Source of the DNA: Paenibacillus plantiphilus
GTDB taxonomy: Bacteria > Bacillota > Bacilli > Paenibacillales > Paenibacillaceae
Assembly: GCF_927798095.1 (NCBI RefSeq)
Contig: NZ_CAKMMF010000038.1
Span: 1-49,223 of the forward strand
Direction: 5' to 3'
DNA: 49,223 nt
Positions 35,922 through 43,553 of the stretch are shown here, in pieces (the first letter of the stretch is position 1; every line of letters starts with the position of its first letter). The position numbers and the translations under genes are program-made. Below the pieces are notes generated by a model. It was not told where the DNA came from. It was given only the letters and a program-made list of their open reading frames with translations, and did no database searches.

Positions 35922-36200
35922 TCCCCTTCAAAAAAGAAACCCTGAACGGCATGAAGCCAATCAGGGTCAGTTGCGAATGATTTTGAAAAATCGGGAAGAA
36001 AACAAAGATAACAAAAAACAGATCAATCATGGTGGTATCTGACCATAATCGACCTGTTCATTGCATCGCAATAGCGTTATTTAGATTGTAAAATTAATGC
36101 ATTGATGTGCGTACAACCGTAATGACGAAATCTTTATACAGGTATTACATGGGTATTTGTGTTATTGGTTGAATGATGGGTTCATTCGGTAATGGGTACC
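35765..36200. repeat. Duplicated module border, copy 1
   Basis: The spike-gene start, two hairpins and an AT-rich spacer repeat the segment at about 42651-43085 with few changes; similarity fades near the right end. Shared landmarks are ACCCTGA...TCAGGGT, AACAGATCAATCATGG and TGACGAAATCTTTATAC. The remaining 36201-36369 holds no recognisable gene. Confidence 0.85.
36011..36057 (-). terminator. Terminator after toxin 1/immunity 1
   Basis: On the minus strand ACAGGTCGATTATGG pairs with CCATGATTGATCTGT, with three mismatches, and is followed by six T. A second, simpler hairpin (ACCCTGA/TCAGGGT with TTCTTTTTT) lies at 35929-35967. The same pair occurs after immunity 2. Confidence 0.75.
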
Positions 36201-36369
36201 CCCCATAGTTGTGGCCATCCGATTCATTCCGCACCGGATGGGGTCTATTTATCAACCACTGAGACCTGAACAAGGGCAAGCAGACCTCAACACGGCAGTT
36301 TGCTCGCATTGTGGCGTTGTTTGGTTGCTTCATGATTACATAAAATTTTAGACAGACCCATAGAACCCG

Positions 36370-36702
36370 CTATTTATCACTATCATCATTCCATAGTGAA
36401 TCAAATTCATCATGTGTCAAAGTTTCTAAATGGGGGCTATGAACATGACCATTTGGGTCGATGATATATTTAACTGATGCTTCTTTATCAGAAATTACAA
36501 TTGTGTATTCATTTTCCGCAAAAAAGTCATTTGGCGCAATACTTACCATCACCAACCACACTGGCCCATTGACACTATCAAAATCAGAATAGAATCTTAT
36601 TGTACGCTCCAAGTTTTCTAAAATATCGCCTGAAAGATCATACTTGCTCATATAATCTTTAGCGATACTTAAAGCCATACTTAAGGTTATATTTGTTTCC
36701 AT
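36370..36702 (-). CDS. Candidate immunity protein 1 (110 aa)
   Basis: Starts METNITLSMALSIAKDY, with AAGGAGG five bases before the ATG; 13 bases separate it from the toxin stop. It is a small acidic, soluble protein with a predicted helix then beta strands (VWLVMVSIAP, YTIVISDKEASVKYIID). No family is firmly recognised. Position directly after a spike protein with a metallopeptidase-like toxin end makes it the probable cognate antidote. It is AT-richer than the spike backbone. Confidence 0.75.
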   Translation of the reverse strand: METNITLSMALSIAKDYMSKYDLSGDILENLERTIRFYSDFDSVNGPVWLVMVSIAPNDFFAENEYTIVISDKEASVKYIIDPNGHVHSPHLETLTHDEFDSLWNDDSDK

Positions 36703-36715
36703 TATATCCTCCTTC

Positions 36716-39541
36716 TCATTCAAAACCTTTCCATCCGGGTGGTGGCCACTCACCAGTTCGTAATTTAAATATATACTTTTGTGAAAACAAAATTTCTTCA
36801 CTTGTGTACAAATCTTTATTTTTCATTATCTGACTATACACATACTCTTCTCTTTCTAAAATCGTTAGTTTCAAATACTTCTCTTGTCCAAGTTCGAGCC
36901 ATTGTTGCGCATGATATGATTCATGCTTTGCACTTAAGTATGTTGGCTCTTTTTTCAACACAATTTGACCAGTCTTAGGATTGAATCCCCCGTCCGCAAA
37001 ACTTGGCAATATCTTACCTTTGCTATCAATAACCACTCTAATATTTTTTGCATTCATTTCTTTAGTAAACATTTTTAAATCACGTATGCTAATCAATCTC
37101 TGTCCATTTGATGCTATTTGCACTTGACCACTAACAGGCATATCTGCCCATTCTTTAAAATCAAAATCTCCCGTCCCCTCAATTCGCTCTCCTCCAACTG
37201 GGTTTGTATTAGGTACTTCTCCATCCCCAGCCGGTTTCCCTTTCGGCGGTACTTCGCCATTACTAGTCCTTCGTAATAAATAATCCAATTCATCCAACGC
37301 AGTAATCTGCTTTGAATTCGACAGCTTATTCGCAGCCTTCATAACACCGTGCTTCATGAGGCTCAGCAGGGCTACGCCTGCCATTCCGACCCCTAGAATA
37401 TCAATAGTCCGCTGATTCAATCCAAGGAAGGTCGGATCCGTAAAGGCCTTTCCATCTTTCAGGTCATTCATCTTCTGTGTACTGACAACCATTCCCGCTA
37501 CTCCTAGAAACACCTCTGCTGCTGCCAGCAAATACATCGATGTCCCTCCAGTGGGGATTACGAGCACAATGGCTACCGCTCCAAACAAGAAGCTTAACTC
37601 CGCCATCTGCATTTGCGGATCAATTACAAACTTCTGGAACGTGAATCGGGAATAGTGGAGCGGCGTTTCGATCATTCTCTTACTATAATAATCCGGCATC
37701 TGGGGAATGACCATATTTAACGCCATTTCGTTCAGAAGGTCCTTCCCGATCTGCTCCATAGGACTCGCCTTGTTTGGCTGTACCGGTGCAGCCGGAATCC
37801 CATTCGCCGCATGCGGTACAACGCCTAAGAATTGCTCTTGCTTCCCTATACTATAGGCATCATACGATCTCTTGTAAGCCTCTTGCTCTGCTGCAGTCTC
37901 ATCATCCGACTTCGAAGGTGCTGCTGGCGAGAACCTCGCCTGATAGCTCTCCTTCAGCGTCTTCTCATCCAGCTTCCCTATGGCATCCCGTGCCTTTGTC
38001 GATGCATGTGGATCATTTGACACTTTCTCTGCAATTCGCGTTCTTACTTCTCCACGCTGACTCTCAGGCAGTGGTACTTGAATGGTGGCGCCAAGGTCCT
38101 TTTGCACCTTATCGAACCGGATCACGTTGCCTTTGATTCTCACCTGATTGCCCTCGATATAAATATATTGATCCAGCTTCGTTTGCATGGCAATGCTCGT
38201 CGCTTCCATCTTGATCGAATCAATCACTGCCCCTGAACCGCTCAAATTCAGATTGTTGGATGCCACGATAAGTAGGTCTTCCGATGCCTTTACTCGAATA
38301 TTGTTCTGGTCCATATGGAAGCTAACCGTGCCTTGCTTGAACAGCACGCCATCCTCGCCCAACTCCATCTTCGCATTACTGGGCATCTCGAACACCTTCG
38401 TCGTCGGCTTCTGGAACACCTTTTTCGCCTTCATCTCTTCACTACCGCCGCGAACCGCATTCACCGCGATCGCCTTCTTCTCTTTCCCGCTCGGAAAATA
38501 GACCTTAATCCGCGCCCCTTCGTCCGGCAGGCAGTGAAAAATATTGTTCCCCTCCGGCGAGTACGGGAACCACCAATTCCCTTGCTCATCATGTCCATCA
38601 TCAATGTCCAGATGCACCTTCACCATATTGTTGGCCCGTTTCACGACCCGGCCTTCCAGTGAAACCCCTTGTATCGCTTTGTTCAGACGCGCCTTGCGCC
38701 GCAGCGATTGCCGGTGAACCAACAGATACTCATACTGGAGCATTCCTGTCTGGTACGTAATCACGGATTCCGCTACGACCCACATGCTGCCCTTGAACTG
38801 TACATCATCTCCGACCTGACAATACTGCTCCGTCACGACCCGATAGCTGGTAAAGTCCGTGACACGCATCGCATCGGCGGAACCTCCCTCCGCATGGGCT
38901 TTAATCTCCATATACGTATCGCAATTGCGAATCATCGCGTAGCGCTTCGACTTAATTGCGGTCCTCCACGACAAATCTGGGACGCCGAAATAAACACGCG
39001 CCGCATCCATCACCACATCCGGCAGGATGACCGTTCCGATTCGGGAAGCGAGTCGCTTCATAAACTGCCAATCTGTCTCCTTGTACTGGACAATTAGCTC
39101 GCCAATGGTGTCCCCTGGATTCGTAGCAACATTCTGCGCATCGCCCTTCGGGTATTTCTCCGAGAGTTGACCGATGACCTCCGTATACGTGAGCCCCTTA
39201 TTCTGATACGAACGGCTCACGGGTTTCATATCCATCGCATACGTCCGTGAGATCGCCTCGATCTGCACATGGGGGATGCCATCCTCCATCTGGATATCAA
39301 TGCTCGTGATGCCTCCGGCGAACCAGTGCTCATCCCGAACCTCACCAGGCTTGCGGATCATTAGACTATCCGCGAAGCTGCCGTTGCGTATGCAAGCTTC
39401 CGCATCCTCTTCCGCCATCATAGCGGTAAACGAGCATGTGGCATGCTCATTGAACTTTCGGTCAATTCGCAGGCTGCGAACCGCCTTTAATGGATAGGGC
39501 CACTTCAGTTGAAACCCGTCTCCCTGATACCATGTCGCCAT
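36716..39541 (-). CDS. VgrG/gpD-type spike with C-terminal metallopeptidase toxin (copy 1)
   Basis: A 941-residue spike-toxin fusion. Residues about 1-230 resemble phage gpD/VgrG base domains. About 295-365 is a gp5-like OB fold (GRVVKRANNMVKVHLDI to IKVYFPSGKEKKAIAVNAVRGG). About 375-500 is a beta-helix-type spike. A hinge follows, then a hydrophobic region (about 646-735) that may help membrane passage. After ITALDELD the sequence becomes unique. The end holds HESYHAQQW near 873 (HExxH zinc motif) and REEYVYSQI, matching the Tox-MPTase4 pattern as I remember it. Relative to copy 3 the hinge lacks about 35 residues in frame. ATG at 39541 has GGAGG eight bases upstream. It lies 17 bases after the PAAR-like gene. 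Confidence 0.85.
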   Translation of the reverse strand: MATWYQGDGFQLKWPYPLKAVRSLRIDRKFNEHATCSFTAMMAEEDAEACIRNGSFADSLMIRKPGEVRDEHWFAGGITSIDIQMEDGIPHVQIEAISRTYAMDMKPVSRSYQNKGLTYTEVIGQLSEKYPKGDAQNVATNPGDTIGELIVQYKETDWQFMKRLASRIGTVILPDVVMDAARVYFGVPDLSWRTAIKSKRYAMIRNCDTYMEIKAHAEGGSADAMRVTDFTSYRVVTEQYCQVGDDVQFKGSMWVVAESVITYQTGMLQYEYLLVHRQSLRRKARLNKAIQGVSLEGRVVKRANNMVKVHLDIDDGHDEQGNWWFPYSPEGNNIFHCLPDEGARIKVYFPSGKEKKAIAVNAVRGGSEEMKAKKVFQKPTTKVFEMPSNAKMELGEDGVLFKQGTVSFHMDQNNIRVKASEDLLIVASNNLNLSGSGAVIDSIKMEATSIAMQTKLDQYIYIEGNQVRIKGNVIRFDKVQKDLGATIQVPLPESQRGEVRTRIAEKVSNDPHASTKARDAIGKLDEKTLKESYQARFSPAAPSKSDDETAAEQEAYKRSYDAYSIGKQEQFLGVVPHAANGIPAAPVQPNKASPMEQIGKDLLNEMALNMVIPQMPDYYSKRMIETPLHYSRFTFQKFVIDPQMQMAELSFLFGAVAIVLVIPTGGTSMYLLAAAEVFLGVAGMVVSTQKMNDLKDGKAFTDPTFLGLNQRTIDILGVGMAGVALLSLMKHGVMKAANKLSNSKQITALDELDYLLRRTSNGEVPPKGKPAGDGEVPNTNPVGGERIEGTGDFDFKEWADMPVSGQVQIASNGQRLISIRDLKMFTKEMNAKNIRVVIDSKGKILPSFADGGFNPKTGQIVLKKEPTYLSAKHESYHAQQWLELGQEKYLKLTILEREEYVYSQIMKNKDLYTSEEILFSQKYIFKLRTGEWPPPGWKGFE

Positions 39542-39558
39542 CCCCGTCACCTCCCTGA

Positions 39559-40260
39559 TCAGTAGGGTCCTCTTTCGAGAAATTCGGGTGGGGCTGGGTC
39601 CATCCCATTCGTTAGAAACTTAATCTTCCCGCCCCATGTGCAATAGAGACAGGATTTGGTGGTCAGGACAGGCACATCGTTCACCAAGACAGTCGGGCTG
39701 CCGTTCTGCCATTCCGTTGCCCCTGGAATCACAATTCCACCCGGTATAGCCAGAGAGGAAGGCAGCAGCTTGGGGACAAAGGGATAGATCGTAATATCCA
39801 TTAGAATAGTGCCTGTTTCCGGTTCACAATCATAGTTGTAACCATTCAAATACGGCCCCGTTAAGCCTAGCCCCTCTAATCCGTCTAATCCCCCATTTGG
39901 ATTTGGCGTGATTGCTCCGCTCAGCTCGGCCGCTTTCAAAGGATGGATCAAACTCCGGCAATAGCCAAAAGAATAAAAATTGCCGTCAATCTTGTTCCCA
40001 AGCTCATCGAATTGCGCCATACTGCCGTTAATCTGTTCCGATGTAGACACCGCACAATCCTTCACGGTCATCATCGGGCTTTCATTAATGAGCACCCCTT
40101 TTTCCCCGATCTGATTAAGCACTTCCTCATGGGTCCCCATTGTGCAATGCATATATGCGCCACGGGTTACATAGGTCTCTTCACTTCGCCAGGACTCCCC
40201 GCTCTCCAATTCTGCTATCGTCGATTTCTTCAGAAAACCATGAACTGTTGGAACCGTCAT
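39559..40260 (-). CDS. DUF4280 PAAR-like tip protein
   Basis: The 233-residue protein has two glycine/cysteine-containing halves, TRGAYMHCTMGTHEE and PVLTTKSCLYCTWGGKIKFL. These are hallmarks of DUF4280, a PAAR-like family thought to cap the spike of contractile injection machines. It starts one base after the stop of the 171-aa gene and ends 17 bases before the spike-toxin start. A truncated copy of its 3' end sits at 46477-46625. Confidence 0.82.
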   Translation of the reverse strand: MTVPTVHGFLKKSTIAELESGESWRSEETYVTRGAYMHCTMGTHEEVLNQIGEKGVLINESPMMTVKDCAVSTSEQINGSMAQFDELGNKIDGNFYSFGYCRSLIHPLKAAELSGAITPNPNGGLDGLEGLGLTGPYLNGYNYDCEPETGTILMDITIYPFVPKLLPSSLAIPGGIVIPGATEWQNGSPTVLVNDVPVLTTKSCLYCTWGGKIKFLTNGMDPAPPEFLERGPY

Positions 40261-40261
40261 C

Positions 40262-40777
40262 TCATTCTTCCCCTTCCTTCAACAAGATTCTTCGTACACG
40301 TAGCCCATACAAGCCTGCTCGTAGCAGATTCTCCGCCAGATCCAGACGCACGACCAGCAGAGCACTCTGATAATACGTAATTTTGAACATACTCGAATCC
40401 CCAATCAGCCGTTTATCAATCGCCAGCTGCTCAATTCTCCCCTTCTCAACAACCACTTCCGCCGGGGCCGTGCATGGAATTTCCTTCAGCTCCATCATCG
40501 AGAAGTGAACCTGCATGTTCTTGGTCATATCCATTACGACAACCGTTTTGCAAGCCATTTCCGGCTCATATCGGCTGATGATTGCCTGCATTTCATTAGA
40601 AACGAGCAGCACAGGGCGTTCGATGATACTGCTGTACACCAGCTCTCGACCTGGCTTGATATGTACAATCTCCTGCTGCTCCGCATGCTCGAACCCCTTC
40701 AGCATTCGCTCTGGGAAGACAATAGCTCCCCCCGCCGCATCCAGCCGATCATCATGCTCAATAATGAAATATTCCAT
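40262..40777 (-). CDS. Hypothetical protein of the spike operon (171 aa)
   Basis: Not firmly recognised. It is a soluble beta-rich protein; the pattern PVLLVSNEMQAIIS followed by a late LLVVRLDLAENLLRAGLYGLRVRRI faintly recalls Imm11/DUF1629 proteins, which I would not claim as a match. It sits between the pentapeptide-repeat and PAAR-like genes with gaps of 3 bases and 1 base. It may be an adaptor or chaperone. Confidence 0.75.
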   Translation of the reverse strand: MEYFIIEHDDRLDAAGGAIVFPERMLKGFEHAEQQEIVHIKPGRELVYSSIIERPVLLVSNEMQAIISRYEPEMACKTVVVMDMTKNMQVHFSMMELKEIPCTAPAEVVVEKGRIEQLAIDKRLIGDSSMFKITYYQSALLVVRLDLAENLLRAGLYGLRVRRILLKEGEE

Positions 40778-40780
40778 GCT

Positions 40781-41506
40781 CTATTCCTCCACCCATTCCA
40801 CACTCTCACGCTGCGCTGGCGTCAACGGAACAAGAAATACATCACGCTCCAGCATCCGACTTCCGGTCAAATCTGCCCCGGTGAAATCCACCCCATCCAG
40901 AACCGCATGCGTGAAGTCGCCTGCTATCCTTGCATAACGGAAGCTGGCATTCGTCAGATTCGCCCCTTGATAACGGACACCGTGAATGCCGAAGTACATG
41001 CCATGCTTCTCATTCAGGACATCGCGGCTCCCGATAACGCCATCGAACCGGGCTTGCTCCAGCTTGCAGCCGCGGAAATCCGCATCGAATAGCCTGCTCC
41101 CGCTAAAATCTACTCCATCGCATTCGCAGCGCTCGAAGCCGGTCCCCAGCAGCAGCCCGCCCCGAAGATTGCTCCCTGTCAGCTTCACAACCTCGAACCA
41201 GGTATAGCTCAGATTAATGCCCTCATAGTTGCCTTCAGACAGATTGACATATCTGATATGCTCGTAGATATATTCCTGCTCCAGCCGACTCTCCAGCCAG
41301 CCCTTGCAGCTAACCGACGTTCGGGGATAACCGCTCCTCAGGTAAACCGATTCACTCGTCTGCTCATCCTTGTACTCCCCGACACGAATATCTAGCTGCC
41401 CTTCCGTCGCCAGATTCTGAAACGATTCGAGCTGCTTGGCTGTGTCCATCGCATAGCGCACCGCATGCACCATATATGCGTGGAACGGATAGAGCTGCGC
41501 CTTCAT
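40781..41506 (-). CDS. Pentapeptide-repeat protein of the spike operon
   Basis: A protein of 241 residues from the ATG at 41506, which overlaps the upstream stop as ATGA. The N-terminal ~90 residues are helical (MKAQLYPFHAYMVHAVRYAMDTAKQ region). The rest has A(D/N)Lxx-type pentapeptide repeats (NLSEG, NLSYT, VDFSGSRLFDADFRGCKLEQARF, ANLTNASF, VDFTGADLTGSR), forming a right-handed quadrilateral helix. Such proteins occur as adaptors or effectors in contractile injection loci. A longer ATG start at 41569 is open. Confidence 0.85.
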   Translation of the reverse strand: MKAQLYPFHAYMVHAVRYAMDTAKQLESFQNLATEGQLDIRVGEYKDEQTSESVYLRSGYPRTSVSCKGWLESRLEQEYIYEHIRYVNLSEGNYEGINLSYTWFEVVKLTGSNLRGGLLLGTGFERCECDGVDFSGSRLFDADFRGCKLEQARFDGVIGSRDVLNEKHGMYFGIHGVRYQGANLTNASFRYARIAGDFTHAVLDGVDFTGADLTGSRMLERDVFLVPLTPAQRESVEWVEE

Positions 41507-41886
41507 CCACGACTCCGTCGCTTCACCTCGCACGCCTGATCCCACGCCTCCAGATACGTATAGATCCATCCCGCGTCATAGCGAAACGGAGTCACAACAG
41601 GCTTCCAAAGATGATCTGCGTCACAAGCTTCCAGCATATAGACCGGCTTGCCCTCCATCAGACTTGTACGCAGCAGCGAAATATGGATGCTCCCGCATTT
41701 CTTCATCGTCCCGTCAGCCTGCAGCCGCTGCACCGACTGACAGAATTGATCGAACAACAGAACAAATTCCTCCGCTATCTCGTCTTTCCTCGTACAAAAA
41801 TAATGGTGCAGCGCTTTAATTTGTTCCGTTCGATGCGGCATCGCATCCTGTTCCACAAAATACTCCCACGCTTCGATTGCACTCAT
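41503..41886 (-). CDS. Hypothetical protein of the spike operon (127 aa)
   Basis: Not recognised. It starts MSAIEAWEYFVEQDA, with AAGGAG eight bases before the ATG. It is mostly helical at the start, then beta-rich (IHISLLRTSLMEGKPVYML). Its stop overlaps the pentapeptide-repeat gene, suggesting coupled production. It may be an adaptor or chaperone. Confidence 0.75.
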   Translation of the reverse strand: MSAIEAWEYFVEQDAMPHRTEQIKALHHYFCTRKDEIAEEFVLLFDQFCQSVQRLQADGTMKKCGSIHISLLRTSLMEGKPVYMLEACDADHLWKPVVTPFRYDAGWIYTYLEAWDQACEVKRRSRG

Positions 41887-41912
41887 CCGCAGCTCTCCTT
41901 GCTCCCTGATCG

Positions 41913-42803
41913 TTACTTCTTCATTAGAATTTCAACGCCCTTTAACGTAATCTGGCTCTGATCCAGAGTAATGGCCCCGTCACCGGTCAGCGTCGACATC
42001 TCGATCTGATTGCTGACCATCAGAATCGTCTCCGCCACCATCTCAATCTGCTTATTGGCCTGAAGCTGGATCTTATTGTTGCTATTCAGAATGATGGTCC
42101 CATCATTCGTCAACGTAATCGTTGCGCCGCCTGACGCGCCGGTAATCGTAATTCGGTCTTCCTCGAAAGAAATCTTTTGACCCGTAGGTGTGAGCAAGAA
42201 CTTTGTGTTCGGATTCGCCATCAAATCCTCCTTCAAATCCTTGTCGTAATTGACAATAGGCTGGAGATATTCCTGCTGAACAACCGTTGTCGTCCCTGCT
42301 GCCTTCTTGCTCTCCGAGCCGCCCGACTGACTCGCGCCTTGCTGGCTTCCACCCTGCATCGCTTCCTGAGGGAGCATCTTCCTGACGGAGCTGAGGGCAA
42401 TGCCTTCTGATTCATGAGCGCTGGGAAAATAGAGGCGGATGTCGTCCCCTTTCTCCGGCATACAATACCATCCCGTCTGATCATCAGACGCGTACATGGT
42501 TGAGTATGGGAATGGGGAAGACTTCTCCAGACTCCAATTCTGATCATAGTCCAGCTTTACCTTTACCTCGTCCCTGACGACCGCCATCACTTTGCCCTGT
42601 ATGGAGGCTCCGATCAGCTTCTTATTGCTCCGCTTCCGTTTATAGCTGGCGCTCTTCAGGCAGAGCGTATATTTGTGCGTAAGAATACCGCGTGTCATCT
42701 CCGTTTGCACTTCGAAGACATGGAGCTTATGCCCCTTGAATGTAACTTCATCCCCCAATTCAAGCACCTGATTCAGAACGACCTCATAGCAGATATAGTC
42801 CAT
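41913..42803 (-). CDS. Short spike protein (gp5/gpV-like OB fold + beta-helix)
   Basis: The 296-residue protein corresponds to the middle of the longer spike proteins. Its start (YEVVLNQVLELGDEVTFKGH) aligns with about residue 235 of the VgrG-like copies. It continues through an OB fold (GKVMAVVRDEVKVKLDYDQNW to YFPSAHESEGIALSSVR), a low-complexity linker and a repetitive beta-helix (TITLTNDGTIILNSNN, IQLQANKQIEMVAET). It lacks the N-terminal gpD domain and any toxin. The preferred ATG at 42803 has GAAGGGG four bases upstream; a GTG precedes it directly. It is the first gene of the copy 1 operon. Confidence 0.83.
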   Translation of the reverse strand: MDYICYEVVLNQVLELGDEVTFKGHKLHVFEVQTEMTRGILTHKYTLCLKSASYKRKRSNKKLIGASIQGKVMAVVRDEVKVKLDYDQNWSLEKSSPFPYSTMYASDDQTGWYCMPEKGDDIRLYFPSAHESEGIALSSVRKMLPQEAMQGGSQQGASQSGGSESKKAAGTTTVVQQEYLQPIVNYDKDLKEDLMANPNTKFLLTPTGQKISFEEDRITITGASGGATITLTNDGTIILNSNNKIQLQANKQIEMVAETILMVSNQIEMSTLTGDGAITLDQSQITLKGVEILMKK

Positions 42804-42814
42804 CACTCCCCTTC

Positions 42815-42852
42815 AAAAAAGAAACCCTGAACGGCATGAAGCCAATCAGGGT
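42815..42852 (-). terminator. Hairpin just upstream of the short spike gene
   Basis: On the minus strand ACCCTGA/TCAGGGT is followed by TTCTTTTTT and then, within twenty bases, the spike gene start. It is an intrinsic terminator or an attenuator for the downstream operon. Confidence 0.7.
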
Positions 42853-42897
42853 CAGTTGCGAATGATTTTGAAAAATCGGGGAGAAAACAAAGATAAC

Positions 42898-42942
42898 AAA
42901 AAACAGATCAATCATGGTGGTATCTGACCATAATCGACCTGT
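42898..42942 (-). terminator. Terminator after toxin 2/immunity 2
   Basis: ACAGGTCGATTATGG pairs with CCATGATTGATCTGT on the minus strand, with three mismatches, and is followed by six T. Confidence 0.75.
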
Positions 42943-43132
42943 TTTGTGTAACACTTTAGCGTTATTTAGATTATTAATTGTCAGGCATTATTGTGCGTAC
43001 AAACGAAATGACGAAATCTTTATACGGGCATGGGCTAAGTATGTTATTGGTTGATTGATTGATGGGTTCATTCGGCACTGGGTTGCCCCCAACATGATTC
43101 TGTTCGTAGCAATCACCTATGCAACACTAAAA

Positions 43133-43543
43133 TTAATCAACTTTCAAACCTAAGATGTATTCTACTCTTGATTTAGTGGAATCGCTTGTTTCCCTGATTT
43201 TGTATTCATCTTTATTTGTAATTAATTTTTTGCAGATTTGAATGTCCTGCAACAGCTTTTTAATGTCATTTTTATCTATATTATTTTCAACTAATTTAGT
43301 ATTTTCCAGATAAGTATCCAATTTAGAATATATAAAATCAGCAATTTCTTTATATTTCAAACTCTCTATTGCAATAGAAACAAAGTATAATTTTTTAGTA
43401 AACAAACTGTTGTTTACTATTTTCCAATCTTCTTCCAAAATTTTTGCTGAAACCTGCGCCACATTTAAACCTTCTTCTTCAATATATTCCTCAAAGTCTA
43501 ACACTATAGATGACCTTATTGATTCATAACTTGTCATGTTCAT
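43133..43543 (-). CDS. Candidate immunity protein 2 (136 aa)
   Basis: Starts MNMTSYESIRSSIVLDF, with AAGGA eight bases before the ATG. Strongly helical, acidic N-terminal half (DFEEYIEEEGLNVAQVSAK) and lysine-rich C-terminal half. No family recognised. It follows the deaminase-type spike toxin by 10 bases and is very AT-rich, the usual pattern of a cognate immunity gene. Confidence 0.75.
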   Translation of the reverse strand: MNMTSYESIRSSIVLDFEEYIEEEGLNVAQVSAKILEEDWKIVNNSLFTKKLYFVSIAIESLKYKEIADFIYSKLDTYLENTKLVENNIDKNDIKKLLQDIQICKKLITNKDEYKIRETSDSTKSRVEYILGLKVD

Positions 43544-43553
43544 ATCATCGTCC

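Larger units (their letters stand above)
42651..43085. repeat. Duplicated module border, copy 2
   Basis: Matches 35765-36200: start of the short spike gene, leader hairpins and AT-rich spacer. The gap 42807-43132 has no gene; it holds these two hairpins and AT-rich sequence. Confidence 0.85.

Noticed and set aside
36145..36333. 62-codon minus-strand frame before the duplicated border
   Set aside because: No ribosome-binding site or recognisable domain; it lies in the spacer after the immunity 1 terminator region.
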